From Ephydatia muelleri (taxonomy: Eukaryota; Porifera; Demospongiae; Spongillida; Spongillidae): a stretch of 64,000 bases of DNA. Positions 10,401 to 20,732 of this stretch are shown here, in pieces. The notes under the pieces are model-generated. The model did no database searches. It had not been told where the DNA came from and saw only the letters and a list, made by a program, of their open reading frames with translations. Position 1 is the stretch's first letter; the number at the start of each line of letters is the position of its first letter. Position numbers and translations under genes: made by a program. The DNA lies in NCBI GenBank assembly GCA_013339895.1, contig JABACO010000007.1, forward strand, positions 1,737,929 to 1,801,928, read 5' to 3'.

Positions 10401-11133
10401 GCTGCTGGTGCTGTGGCGTGTGCTTGAGGATGTGTGAGCGAAGGGGCGTGGCAGGGTTGGCGAAGACGGAGGGGCTGAGGTGGCCAATGGATCCTGCGGA
10501 ACTGCCACGTGACGCAGTAATGTAGTTTAGGAGGGAAGTTGGAGAGGATCGGATGAGGTTGCTCAGATCGAGCGATCCTGTGGAGAGCGGAGAGATTGAA
10601 AGAGCCCGCTTCCTCCCTAGCTTCGCCGAGTTGAGGGGGCTGATGATCCCAGAACCAAGTGGGGATGGAAACTCCAGCGCTAAATTGTCGGACCCGGAGA
10701 AGGCTGCCAGTAGCTGCGAGATGGAATTGGGGGTTCCTGACGTGCTGTGAAATTCTGGCGACACGGCCGGCCCGCCAAAAGCGGTTGCTCCACTCTTGCA
10801 GTACAAGCGGCCGCTCCCCGTGCTCTTGCGTCCCGCCTGTTCTGCCGCCAACATGGGGTCGCCCCTGTGCTGTTGAAGACTGGCGGAGCTGCAGTTCTTG
10901 TAAGGAGCGAGTCTGGATGGATCGGACACGGAGAAAGCCGGAGAAGTGCGTACGGTTCCGCCGATCAGAAACTGGCAGTTATTCCCTCGATGCTTCGAAT
11001 CTATCTCTTGGATGCTTGGACGAGATCCCGTATCCATTACTTCGCCTGGAAAGTCGTTTAAGCTTGTTTCGCCACATACCGCTGGCTCTTCTGTTTTCAC
11101 TTGGGGCAACTGTTCCACCGCTGTGCTTTCCAT
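5879..11133 (-). CDS. GLI: GLI-family zinc-finger transcription factor, four exons
   Basis: GLI/Ci proteins are the DNA-binding effectors of Hedgehog-type signalling. Exons are 11133-9834, 9299-9135, 8030-7935 and 7414-5879. All junctions are GT-AG and in phase 0, giving about 1031 residues. The N-terminal half has [12 protein letters not shown] (about 173-184), [20 protein letters not shown], and SIGHLS at about 215, which aligns with the SUFU-binding SYGH site. Five C2H2 fingers follow: CLWSG/CNVQF (1), [20 protein letters not shown] (2), [20 protein letters not shown] (3), [20 protein letters not shown] (4) and [20 protein letters not shown] (5). The last exon is a 512-codon Ser/Pro-rich C-terminal region. 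As assembled, one extra base at about 10026-10027 shifts the frame inside finger 1; exon 1 is 1300 nt, exactly 3n+1. GLI rather than GLIS or ZIC is supported by the N-terminal conserved block. Confidence 0.93.
7676..7855. repeat. 12-bp minisatellite (CATCTACACACA)n
   Basis: About 15 units lie in the last GLI intron, close to the exon 3 donor. Confidence 0.93.
7935..8030 (-). CDS. GLI: GLI exon 3 (finger 5)
   Basis: It is 96 nt, 32 codons, between CACACAG|AAG and AAG|GTGTGT. It encodes [20 protein letters not shown] and then [12 protein letters not shown]. The usual YTDPSSLRKH has Leu to Arg, and the final zinc ligand position seems to be Cys (HVKNC) instead of His. The (ACACATCTAC)n minisatellite starts in the following intron. 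Confidence 0.9.
8276..8455. repeat. (TG)n microsatellite
   Basis: About 180 bp of GTGTGTGC/GTGTGTAT-type repeats lie in GLI intron 2. Open frames across it encode only Cys/Val or His/Thr runs. Confidence 0.95.
9135..9299 (-). CDS. GLI: GLI exon 2 (fingers 3-4)
   Basis: It is 165 nt, 55 codons. It starts [20 protein letters not shown] after ATCACCACAG, contains [20 protein letters not shown], and ends NRTHSDE at GAG|GTGAGT. The usual NASDRAKH of finger 4 reads NASDCAKH here (Arg to Cys). Confidence 0.95.
9834..11133 (-). CDS. GLI: GLI exon 1 (N-terminal region, fingers 1-2)
   Basis: The ATG is at 11133. The exon ends HQCT at the donor ACG|GTGAGT. It holds the conserved pre-finger block, the linker rich in Ser and Pro, an acidic stretch, and fingers 1 and 2. 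The reading frame changes once, at about 10026-10027. Reading changes from the frame of [20 protein letters not shown] to the frame of [17 protein letters not shown], and removal of one base restores the CxWxxC spacing of GLI finger 1. Confidence 0.92.
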
Positions 11134-11746
11134 TATATCTTTTGTACTTCTTTTAGCTATAGCTCAGAGGCACATCTGGATCGATGAGCGGGTGGATGGG
11201 AGTAAAAGAACCTGTAGAGTCGATAATTTAAGCTGCGAAAATCCTCTTAGCACTTTGTGCTGCAAAAAAAAAGTCGAAGTGGAGGTAGGTGGGGCTGCTA
11301 ATTGATCTCCTCTGCCGATGTCTCCAGTCAAGGGAGGTGTATATATATATCTCTCTCTTTTCCCCACGACGCGGACGTCTGCTCTTTAAACGCACCTTTC
11401 CGTGTGACACAAAACTGTGTCTGAAAATTGCAGGCTTTATGGTTGTGAGTGAAGCCGTACAGTGTTCGAAAGTTTGTTTGGACCGTAAACAGAAGATGCC
11501 TTCTAATTACCCGTTGATAGAAGACGGTTGACCAAACATGACGGTGATGGAGGTCATTTTATTGTAATTTTATTATTATTATATTATGACCAATATTTAC
11601 AAGGTGAACGGGAGCGGGGTTCAGCCTTTAAAAGTAAGTTTCCCATGCCATAGAGCAGGGTGCGTACACCAAAAGCATTGTTCTAATTTCCAAGATATGA
11701 AATTCTAAAAATAAAAATAAAGTGCAAACGGGATCCCTGCTGGTAG

Positions 11747-11966
11747 ATGTTAAGGCGCCTTAGGCATCCAAGAATGGGCCCCGTTTTGAGTAGGATTTGG
11801 GAGGTCCGAAGGGCCGAATGGTCAGACGTTTCTACCTCTGACGACGGGTCTTCAGAACACGCTTCCCACACTCAGGCAGAAGACGAGCCTTCGAATGGTG
11901 ACAGAAACTCCATCTCCATCCTGCCTGACGATCTTCTTCTCAAGTACGTGTGTACACAAGCAATGT

Positions 11967-12003
<37 letters not shown>

Positions 12004-12239
12004 GGGGGGGGGGGGGGTGGGGGGGGGGGTGGGGTGGGGGGGGGGGGGGTGGGGGGGGGGGGGTTAACACTGTAGCATCCGACCATGAATACTTGTATGG
12101 GGCATTCTGTAATTATGCTGGTGCACGTGATCTTTTATTTCCACGTTTCCTTCCAACAATTTGCACTGCATGCACAAAACAAAACTGCACATCACGTGCA
12201 CAATACACTTGCACCACATACACACACACACACACACAC

Positions 12240-12270
<31 letters not shown>

Positions 12271-12481
12271 CACACACACACAACACACACAACACACACC
12301 ACAACACACACACACACACACACAACACACCACACACACCACATACACACACACACACACCACATACACACAACACACACACACAACCCACACACACAAC
12401 ACACCAACAACATACACAACACACACACACAACACACACACTTTCACGTAACATTCCACCACGCGCAATTATGCACACACA

Positions 12482-12512
<31 letters not shown>

Positions 12513-14409
12513 CAGGATATTTTCCTTTCTCGATGTTGTTTCGCTCTGTAGGTGTGCCCAAGTCTCCAGAGGTAACCAATAGCAGTGTCATACTTTGTTA
12601 GTGGGACTGCACCTGGCTAATTGGATTGCTAATGAAGGAGGAGGGAGGGCACACTGGTAGCCATCAGCTGTGGACCCACGCAATGGGGAGGAGGGAGGGC
12701 ACACTTGGTAGCCATCAGCTGTGGACCCACTCAATGGGGAGGAGGGAGGGCACACTGGTAGCCATCAGCTGTGGACCCACTCAATGGGGAGGAGGGAGGG
12801 CACACTGGTAGCCATCAGCTGTGGACCCACTCAATGGGGAGGAGGGAGGAGCACACTTGGTAGCCATCAGCATTGGACCCACTCAATGGGGAGGAGGGAG
12901 GGCACACTTGGTAGCCATCAGCTGTGGACCCACTCAATGGGGAGGAGGGAGGGCACATTGGTAGCCATCAGCTGTGGAACCCACTCAAGGGGGGGAGGAG
13001 GGAGGGCACACTGGTAGCCATCAGCTGTGGACCCACTCAAATGGGGAGGGAGGGAGGGCACACTGGTAGCCATCAGCTGTGGACCCACTCAATGGGGAGG
13101 AGGGAGGCACACTGGTAGCCTCAGCTGTGGACCCACTCAATGGGAGTAGGGAGGGCACACTGGTAGCCATCAGCTGTGGACCCCACTCAATGGGGAGGGA
13201 GGGAGGCACACTGGTAGCCATCAGCTGTGGACCCACTCAATGGGGAGGAGGGAGAGGCACACTGGTAGCCATCAGCTGTGGACCCACTCAATGGGGAGGA
13301 GGGAGGGCACACTGGTAGCCATCAGCTGTGGACCCACTCAATGGGGAGGAGGGAGAGCACACTGGTAGCCATCAGCTGTGGACCCACTCAATGGGGAGGA
13401 GGGAGGGCACACTGGTAGCCATCAGCTGTGGGACCCACTCAATGGGGAGGAGGGAGGGCACAACTGGTAGCCATCAGCTGTGGACCCACTCAATGGGGAG
13501 GAGGAGAGGCACACTGGTAGCCATCAGCTGTGACCCACTCAATGGGGAGGAGGGAGGGCACACTGGTAGCCATCAGCATGTGGACCCACTCAATGGGGAG
13601 GAGGGAGAGGCACACTGGTAGCCATCAGCTGTGGACCCACTCAATGGGGAGGAGGGAGGGCACACTGGTAGCCATCAGCTGTGACCCACTCAATGGGGAG
13701 GAGGGAGGGCACACTGGTAGCCATCAGCTGTGGACCCACTCAATGGGGAGTAGGGAGGGCACACTGGTAGCCATCAGCTGTGGACCCACTCAATGGGGAG
13801 GAGGGAGGGCACACTGGTAGCCATCAGCAGTGGACCCACTCAATGGGGCACTGCATTGAACAATATATTCTATAGGGAGGGCCATGCGTACACTGTACCA
13901 GTTTGTTTGTTAGCTCAGTGTGTGCATGTACATGTATGTGCATACCTCCACGTACATGTGTGTGCCTGCTGAGTGGTCATATTGTGGGCATGACCATCTG
14001 ACCCTCCCCCCCCCCCCCCCCCCCCTTCCTCTTCCCTCTCCCCTCTTTCTGGGCTTAGGCATGATAGTACACACTGATGGCTTCACCATGGCACCATGGG
14101 ATGTGAGCAGATGGTGTAATGGCGGGTCACCACCTTCCCCACCAACACCCCCATCACCATCCACGCATAACCTGTCGCATTGCAGGTTTCATGTGATTAT
14201 ATCCCAGCAGGAGGCCTCCCCCCCCCCCCCCCCCCACCAGCGTTCTTATTGAATACACTGTGCTGCCGTGTGTGCTGTGTATGTGGTGTGGATTAATTAG
14301 AATGCACACACCCCCCCCCCTCCCTCCCAATCAGACCTGGAGCTCTCTTGCTTTGCATGGAAGCAATTGGCAGCACGTTTGTCTCTTTGACTTCCAAACA
14401 GCAATTGAG
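11747..14409 (+). CDS. FBXL20: FBXL2/FBXL20-type F-box protein, first three exons (partial)
   Basis: F-box/LRR proteins are substrate receptors of SCF ubiquitin ligases. Exon 1 (11747-11943) starts MLRRLRHPRMG, is acidic and Ser-rich, and ends in the F-box start ISILPDDLLLK. Exon 2 (12516-12571) gives IFSFLDVVSLCRCAQVSR, nearly identical to the FBXL2/20 F-box. Exon 3 (about 14335-14409) gives WSSLALHGSNWQHVCLFDFQ then TAIE before GAG|GTGAGT, again FBXL2/20-specific. The exon 1/2 junction is in phase. The exon 2/3 junction is off by one base: the expected VSRAW would need CAG|CCTGG, while the sequence has CAGACCTGG. Introns hold a 99-bp G tract, (CA)n and a 50-bp minisatellite. LRR exons are not visible before the N gap, so they may lie in it or beyond. 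Confidence 0.82.
11965..12063 (+). repeat. poly-G tract
   Basis: About 99 bases are almost all G, with seven interspersed T, starting about 20 bases inside the first FBXL intron. It has G-quadruplex potential but could be a sequencing artefact. Confidence 0.9.
12216..12515. repeat. (CA)n with AACAC interruptions
   Basis: Compound CA repeats run up to the exon 2 acceptor (CACACAG|GATATT), so the repeat itself supplies the AG of the splice site. Confidence 0.93.
12640..13850 (+). repeat. 50-bp minisatellite, about 24 copies
   Basis: The unit contains GTAGCCATCAGCTGTGGACC, CACTCAATGG and GGAGGAGGGAGGGCACACTG. Copies are almost identical but carry many one-base indels in the G/A runs and CC. 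It lies in intron 2 of the FBXL gene. Confidence 0.97.
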
Positions 14410-15204
14410 GTGAGTGTTTATTGTTTTTTTTTCAAAAGGGTAATAGTGGGCATTAATAAGGATGAAGCAGGTGTAGTGAAGGAGTTAGCATGTTTTTTAT
14501 TCACAATTACGAGATGAGGTCAATATTCATAGCACTATTGGTGTTTAAAAAACAAAACAAAAATCAAAACAAAAAACTCATACAGATAACAAGTAGCAAG
14601 GTCTTCTCAACACTGCTCACAACCCAGTGCCACAGTGCCAATAAATATAAATAAACAGTTTAAATATAACTAATTTGCAAGCAACTACGTTGTCCAGAAG
14701 GTATGACTGACTGGAGGTCACAGAAAGGGTCATGAAGGTATGACTGGAGGTCACAGAAAGGTGTGTGGTTTACATACCAGACAAGAGCTATTGTCAGATC
14801 TTCGAGGGAGGATAAAAAGAATGTCATCTTCATACCATTGTTTTCACGCAACCAAAAACTTGTACAACAGAAAACTCCACAAAATAGCAGATAGTCTTTA
14901 CTCATGTCCAAATAAGGACATGCCTGTCAGTATTGCCAAATCGCTGTGGTTGATGTACTGGGAGGTCCAGGGAATTGAAGGTCATCTAGTGAGACAATTG
15001 GGGGGTAGTGGGTGGAGCCTGAATGCACGCTCTGCACACCACAACCTGGAAGAGGGGGAGGAGGGATGAGGGGAGGGGTTCCATTCCCATTAGAATGGTC
15101 AATTGACCTACTTCATGAGTACATGGATCTGTCAGTGGTATCTGTGTGTGTATGTGTGTGTGTGTATGTGTGTGTATGTGTATGCATGTATGTGTGTGTG
15201 CGTG

Positions 15205-15238
<34 letters not shown>

Positions 15239-15726
15239 AAGCTAAAGAAAAAAAGACTTTGTCTCTATTAATTGATTGCCTAACTGTATGCTTTGAGTGA
15301 GTCCTATAAATTGAAGTACCAGAGAGTGGAGGGAGGAGGTGAGGATGGAGGGGAGGTTTCAAAGGTGCTAAGTGCTAAAGAATTCTTGTCGAAAAATCTT
15401 CATCTGACGGTAGTAGTTGAAAATGCAGATGAAATAGATGTGGTTGACTTGCAGACCAGGTGTCTGGAGGGCACTTACAACTATTGAATCATCCATCCAC
15501 TGGTAGCTTGTGGGACTTGTGGGCTGCTTGATGAAACATGATCACCTGATAAATACCCATCAGTTGGTAGCATATCTTTTGAGGAATTTGACAAAGATGT
15601 CTTTCCTGCAATGGAAGAGTGCAGATATGGATTGATCCGCTAGTGACAAGTTAACCCCACATGCTGTTCTTACTGTGTTACTTGTTCAATAAATGCATGC
15701 ACTAATCCATAAACCATCCATCTCGT
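14410..15726. other. no gene recognised; (TG)n at 15137-15236
   Basis: There is a 35-bp tandem duplication near 14705-14765 and a TG microsatellite. An open stretch at about 15360-15486 (VVVENADEIDVVDLQ) matches nothing I recognise. FBXL leucine-rich repeats were looked for and not seen. Confidence 0.5.
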
Positions 15727-15975
15727 AACCCCTCCTCCCTAGTGCACTCCCTCCCTCTTACACCTCCCTTCCCCTCCACACCTCCACCCCTCCCTCCCCT
15801 CCTCTCCCCTCCCTCCCCTCCTCTCCCCTCCCCTCCCTCCCCTCCTCTCCCCTCCCCTCCCTCCCCTCCTCTCCTCTCCCCTCCTCTCCCCTCCCCTCCT
15901 CTCCCTCCCTCCCCTCCTCTCCTCTCCCCTCCTCTCCCCTCTCCTCCCTCCCCTCCTCTCCTCTCCCCTCCCTCC
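15727..15975. repeat. polypyrimidine (CCTCC)n tract
   Basis: About 250 bp of C/T-only sequence on the plus strand lies 165 bp before the first N gap. Confidence 0.95.
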
Positions 15976-15979
15976 TCAC

Positions 15980-16069
15980 CATAGGGTAAGGTGGTCGGTC
16001 ATCTCTCACGAAGGTGTGGTGGTTTCCTTCGAACGTTGGACCTTCAGGAGTGTATAGGTGTGGAAGACC
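15980..16069 (-). CDS. possible orphan exon
   Basis: On the minus strand, 90 nt sits between CAATGCAG and ATG|GTGAGG. It reads in frame GLPHLYTPEGPTFEGNHHTF and VRDDRPPYPM. The good splice sites and biased composition suggest an exon of a gene reading out of the N gap. No family recognised. Confidence 0.4.
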
Positions 16070-16139
16070 CTGCATTGGAGTGAGTGGAAGGAGAGATGCA
16101 GGGAGGGGGAAGGCGGAAGAGAAGGGGAAGGGTGGTGGG

Positions 16140-17139
16140 NNNNNNNNNNNNNNNNNNNNNNNNNNNNNNNNNNNNNNNNNNNNNNNNNNNNNNNNNNNNN
16201 NNNNNNNNNNNNNNNNNNNNNNNNNNNNNNNNNNNNNNNNNNNNNNNNNNNNNNNNNNNNNNNNNNNNNNNNNNNNNNNNNNNNNNNNNNNNNNNNNNNN
16301 NNNNNNNNNNNNNNNNNNNNNNNNNNNNNNNNNNNNNNNNNNNNNNNNNNNNNNNNNNNNNNNNNNNNNNNNNNNNNNNNNNNNNNNNNNNNNNNNNNNN
16401 NNNNNNNNNNNNNNNNNNNNNNNNNNNNNNNNNNNNNNNNNNNNNNNNNNNNNNNNNNNNNNNNNNNNNNNNNNNNNNNNNNNNNNNNNNNNNNNNNNNN
16501 NNNNNNNNNNNNNNNNNNNNNNNNNNNNNNNNNNNNNNNNNNNNNNNNNNNNNNNNNNNNNNNNNNNNNNNNNNNNNNNNNNNNNNNNNNNNNNNNNNNN
16601 NNNNNNNNNNNNNNNNNNNNNNNNNNNNNNNNNNNNNNNNNNNNNNNNNNNNNNNNNNNNNNNNNNNNNNNNNNNNNNNNNNNNNNNNNNNNNNNNNNNN
16701 NNNNNNNNNNNNNNNNNNNNNNNNNNNNNNNNNNNNNNNNNNNNNNNNNNNNNNNNNNNNNNNNNNNNNNNNNNNNNNNNNNNNNNNNNNNNNNNNNNNN
16801 NNNNNNNNNNNNNNNNNNNNNNNNNNNNNNNNNNNNNNNNNNNNNNNNNNNNNNNNNNNNNNNNNNNNNNNNNNNNNNNNNNNNNNNNNNNNNNNNNNNN
16901 NNNNNNNNNNNNNNNNNNNNNNNNNNNNNNNNNNNNNNNNNNNNNNNNNNNNNNNNNNNNNNNNNNNNNNNNNNNNNNNNNNNNNNNNNNNNNNNNNNNN
17001 NNNNNNNNNNNNNNNNNNNNNNNNNNNNNNNNNNNNNNNNNNNNNNNNNNNNNNNNNNNNNNNNNNNNNNNNNNNNNNNNNNNNNNNNNNNNNNNNNNNN
17101 NNNNNNNNNNNNNNNNNNNNNNNNNNNNNNNNNNNNNNN
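16140..17139. other. assembly gap, 1000 N
   Basis: Exactly 1000 N. Open frames spanning it are not real. Confidence 1.
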
Positions 17140-17160
17140 CTGCTGACGCAGGTTCAGATA

Positions 17161-17765
17161 TCTCGTACCCAGACCCAACGTTACGCAGATGCGGGTGCAC
17201 AGTACGCTTACGCTTACGCAGGCCTGGTAAGCTGCTGTACAGTAATCAATTCTGTCAAAGGTCACCAGAATCTTGGTGGAAGAGTTATGCAATGATTATT
17301 GGGAGGGTCGCGCATACCACTTGCTGTCCATCTTAAGGTGCTTGAACAGCAGAGTTTCTCACCTCTTGCATCACGTCATGCTGTCCACGCATCAAGCAGC
17401 AAGTTAAATGCCACGTTTGATTTTTACAGTAGACTGAACTTGGTCTAGCAATTGCCAGAGCAATCATGTCGTAGACAATCAGTGGAGACAATACTCTGCC
17501 CGATCGACCATGCGTAAATCTCGCGTTACGAAAAACCTTCATGCATGCATTCATGGAAGAAAGAAGCTGCTAGAACTGAACTGCCTGATGTGTACCTAAT
17601 CGAGGTAATAAATATTGATCATGTGGGAGAACTAAGCATTAATTTTTTTATTTTTTTATTTTTTGTTAGTCATATTCTATAGCTAGAAGCCTGAAATGTC
17701 ATCTTTACAGCTTACGCACTGAGAATCGGAATATCTGTCATGGAGTTGCAAGGCTTTGAATGTTT
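17161..17765. repeat. dispersed repeat fragment (TCTCGTACCCAGACCC family)
   Basis: TCTCGTACCCAGACCCAACG at 17161, and a block at about 17683-17760 with CTTACGCACTGAGAATCGGA, both recur at 43648-43905. The first motif recurs inverted at 24137-24156. Confidence 0.7.
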
Positions 17766-18189
17766 AATTGGCCATACATTTCAACGCAAGGGTTACATTT
17801 CTATTCCGTGTACTAAACATTTTATATACTATGCATGTATTTGACTTATGTCAATACTTCTCCCACCAAGGTATACTTCAAAACTGCATAATTGCACATT
17901 GCACGATCTTCCTAAGCATGTCCTCTGAGCTGGGGGTCAGTATGCATTCCTCTCGTGCGAGATAAGCCATAGAGACGCCGCCTTCTCGTATGTATCTTAC
18001 TGACAACCCCAAGTTCTAGTCTTATATAGCAATTTACACATGATTCTGGTGAGCCAACGGCAAGGTGCTTTTCCAGTGGCTGGGTCCTACTCCCTCCAAC
18101 TGAGCCCCCACCATGCGTATCAGGTTCTATGTCACTATAATTAATATAATGAATAACAGACCCAAAGTGAAAGGTTTTGGACAAGTGAT

Positions 18190-18205
18190 GGCTTTTATAA
18201 AAGCC
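18190..18205 (-). terminator. histone mRNA 3' stem-loop of H2B copy 2
   Basis: GGCTTTTATAAAAGCC is identical to the copy 1 signal, including the TATA loop. Confidence 0.85.
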
Positions 18206-18241
18206 GGTAAAGAAGATATGAACTGGATAGAAGATGGTAGT

Positions 18242-18604
18242 TTACTTGCTGCTGGTGTACTTGGTCACAGCCTTGGTACCCTCACTGACCGCGTGCTTCG
18301 ACAGCTCACCAGGTAGGTGGAGTCTCACGGCCGTCTGGACCTCCCGACTGGTGATGGTGTGCTTCTTGTTGTAGTGGGCCAGACGAGACGCCTCGGTGGC
18401 AATCCTCTCGATGTCGTTGACAAACGAGTTCATGATGGACATGGCCTTGCTGGAGATGCCCGTATCAGGGTGGACCTGCTTCATCACCTTGTAGATGTAG
18501 ATGGAGTAGCTCTCCTTGCGGAGCTTCTTCTTCTTGCCCTTCTCTCCGAGAACCTTGGGCTTGGCTGCCTTCTCTCCCTTCTTGCTAGCGACCTTTCCTG
18601 GCAT
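18242..18604 (-). CDS. H2B: histone H2B, copy 2, with one-residue deletion in α2
   Basis: The 120-residue product is nearly identical to copy 1 (ATG at 18604, end TKYTSSK). There are two protein differences. VPGEK becomes VLGEK in the tail, and NDIFERIA becomes NDIERIA because the TTC codon for Phe is missing at about 18410 (3-bp in-frame deletion). That Phe lies in the long α2 helix of the histone fold and is conserved in H2B, so its loss would shift the helix register. Promoter, stem-loop and divergent H2A partner are kept, so transcription is plausible. It may be an assembly error, a variant allele, or a failing duplicate. Confidence 0.95.
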   Translation of the reverse strand: MPGKVASKKGEKAAKPKVLGEKGKKKKLRKESYSIYIYKVMKQVHPDTGISSKAMSIMNSFVNDIERIATEASRLAHYNKKHTITSREVQTAVRLHLPGELSKHAVSEGTKAVTKYTSSK

Positions 18605-18839
18605 TCTGTTTCGTGATGAATGAGAAGTGAGAGATGCGTTCCAATTTATAATCAATTCCATTTCCGCTTGGCGCCGGATCACTTTTAGACTACCCAATGA
18701 AATAGCAGCATTAATATTAATTGACTGATCTGCTTAATCCTATTGGATGAATGTTTCATTCTAAGTGATCCTGCTAGCTTTTACAAAAAGGGCGGGACAC
18801 AGTACTATTGTTGATCTCACGGTTGACTAACAGATAAGA
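18605..18839. promoter_or_regulatory. divergent H2B/H2A promoter, copy 2
   Basis: This 235-bp counterpart of 3984-4247 keeps the H2B TATA box (TATAAATT at 18643-18650), the CTTGGCGCC E2F-like site at 18667-18675, CCAAT near 18692 and ATTGG near 18741. It is about 30 bp shorter. Confidence 0.72.
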
Positions 18840-19247
18840 ATGACTGGACGTGGAAAAGGAGGCAAAGCCCGCGCTAAGGCCAAAAGCCGTTCTGCCCGCG
18901 CAGGATTGCAGTTCCCCGTTGGACGTGTTCACCGTCTTCTCCGTCAAGGGAACTACGCCGAGCGTATCGGGGCGGGAGCTCCCGTGTACCTCGCCGCGGT
19001 GATGGAGTACCTTGCCGCCGAAATCCTGGAGCTGGCGGGAAACGCAGCCCGCGACAACAAGAAGCAGAGGATCAATCCCCGCCACCTTCAGCTGGCCATC
19101 AGGAACGACGAAGAACTGAACAAGCTGCTGGCCGGAGTGACCATCGCTCAGGGAGGTGTGCTGCCCAACATCCAGGCCACCCTCCTCCCCAAGAAGGCTG
19201 CAACTGGTACCGCTCCCGCCAAGAAGTCCCAGGGAGAAGATGCCTAA
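18840..19247 (+). CDS. H2A: histone H2A, copy 2
   Basis: The 135-residue product is identical to copy 1 except Ala to Thr in the tail ([12 protein letters not shown]). It starts at the [11 protein letters not shown] and ends KKSQGEDA. It is intronless, with the histone stem-loop at 19280-19295. Duplication of the whole divergent pair is evident because promoter and 3' sequences also align. Confidence 0.98.
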   Translation: MTGRGKGGKARAKAKSRSARAGLQFPVGRVHRLLRQGNYAERIGAGAPVYLAAVMEYLAAEILELAGNAARDNKKQRINPRHLQLAIRNDEELNKLLAGVTIAQGGVLPNIQATLLPKKAATGTAPAKKSQGEDA

Positions 19248-19279
19248 ACGTATTTTTATTTCCTGTCGCTTTAAAAACT

Positions 19280-19295
19280 GGCTTTTTTCAAAGCC
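19280..19295 (+). terminator. histone mRNA 3' stem-loop of H2A copy 2
   Basis: GGCTTTTTTCAAAGCC followed by ACCA, as in copy 1. Confidence 0.95.
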
Positions 19296-19660
19296 ACCAC
19301 TTCTCACAGAAGAATTTCGACCTTTGCTTCTGTCTTGTAGCGTATGCCAAGAAGTTGACAACTTGTTGCTTCTAGATAATGGTTGGCATGCAGGTTTGCT
19401 CAAAACTGATCAGAACTCTTATGAGCTGACACATGAGTGCCTTGTGGTCACCTTTAGCTTGCATGGATATGTGGCCATGACCTGTTGCCACCTGATCCTT
19501 GAACCATTATTAGTCTATATGAAGACCAGATGATCTTTAACTTGTTCCAAAAGCTAATGGGGGGAAAAAAATTTTTTTAATTTTGTATGGAGTAAATGTG
19601 GACCTGCATGAAGTGATGTTGCATGTTAGATTGCCATATGTAACATGCACCAGAAGACTC

Positions 19661-20732
19661 TGTGATAGTCGGTCGCGGTCGCTAGTTCCTACGTCCCCGA
19701 CTGACTCACTCAAATATGACACAGAGAACCCTTATTTCACACGAAACACACAATTTAGGTTCAATGCCCGACAAGTGCGCAGGCGCAGCCTAATAATAAC
19801 CTAGATGTTACAGATGAGGGCGTAGGCCCTCACACTCCACCCTTCTCCACCCCACCTGGCTAATCCCCTGCCCACGCGCACCTCACATTACACCAACTCC
19901 TCTCCCCCCCAAGGTCAAATATTAGTTCTTTTCCACTGTCTTCACTCCATGCACTCTCTTGCTTCTGTCTCTTCTTTGCCCGCCCTGCTTTTCCGCACAT
20001 ACACTCTCTGGCATACGCTTCTCCTTGTGTCAACTCCCTCGGTCTTTCCCTTTGTAGGGCGGCTCGCGCTCTTTCTCTCCCCGGCGACAGGACTCTTTCC
20101 TCCCCAGCGGCCGGACTCTTTCCTCCCCGGCGGCAGGACTCTTTCCTCCCCGGCGGCAGGACTCTTTCCTCCCCGGCGGGACTCTTTCCTCCCCGGCGGC
20201 AGGACTCTTTCCTCCCCGGCGGCAGGACTCTTTCCTCCCCGGCGGCAGGACTCTCACCTCCCCGGCGGCAGGACTCTCACCTCCCCGGCGGCTGGACTCT
20301 CTCCTCCTTGGCGGCAGGACTCTTTCCTCCCCGGCGGCAGGACTCTCACCTCTCGTTCGTCGCTCGTTTTCTAACCTGTCGCGTTCGGCGGCGAACTCTT
20401 GGTCTCGCAGCTTTCGGTCTTCCAGCAGAAACTGGAACATTTTCTCGAACTTCTCTGCTGCCATACCTTCCTTTTTATAGGGCTGCCCAGAGCGAGTTGT
20501 CATTCGCCTAGTACCGTCGTCTGCCAACTGCACGACGAAATACCGCTGCCACCAAATGTGATAGTCGGTCGCGGTCGCTAGTTCCTACGTCCCCGACTGA
20601 CTCATTCAAATATGACACAGAGAACCCTTATTTCACACGAAACACACAATTTATAGGTTCAATGCCCGACAAGTGCGCAGGCGCAGCCTAATAATAACCT
20701 AGATGTTACAGATGAGGGCGTAGGCCCTCACA
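19661..20732 (-). mobile_element. small non-autonomous LTR retrotransposon (TRIM-like)
   Basis: Two direct repeats of 174 and 176 bp (19661-19834 and 20557-20732) start TGTGATAGTCGG and end GGCCCTCACA, that is TG...CA. They differ by a few positions. The 5-bp sequence GACTC flanks both outer ends (19656-19660 and 20733-20737), a clear target duplication. The coding orientation is minus. After the right LTR comes a possible primer-binding region (TTTGGTGGCAGCGGTATTT), then a gag-like frame, then a purine-rich tract before the left LTR (about 19835-19858). No protease, RT or integrase is present, so it must use enzymes from another element. Confidence 0.9.
20030..20503 (-). CDS. gag-like protein of the small LTR element
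   Basis: The 157-residue frame starts MTTRSGQPYKKEGMAAEKFE. A charged helix (EKMFQFLLEDRKLRDQEFAA) is followed by Arg/Gly/Glu-rich repeats such as SPAAGEERVLPPGRKESC, encoded by a 23-bp minisatellite. Because the unit is not a multiple of three, the peptide rotates through all frames. The N terminus resembles the start of Gypsy-type gag. No zinc knuckle is seen. Confidence 0.55.
   Translation of the reverse strand: MTTRSGQPYKKEGMAAEKFEKMFQFLLEDRKLRDQEFAAERDRLENERRTRGESPAAGEERVLPPRRRESSRRGGESPAAGEVRVLPPGRKESCRRGGKSPAAGEERVPPGRKESCRRGGKSPAAGEERVRPLGRKESCRRGEKEREPPYKGKDRGS

Noticed and set aside
12626..13820. Repeat peptides with THSMGRREGTLVAIS
   Set aside because: Translation of the 50-bp minisatellite; frame is lost at each indel and no start or splice context supports it.
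15758..17336. Open frames of 360-480 codons across the first N run
   Set aside because: They are mostly undefined residues; N bases never create stops.
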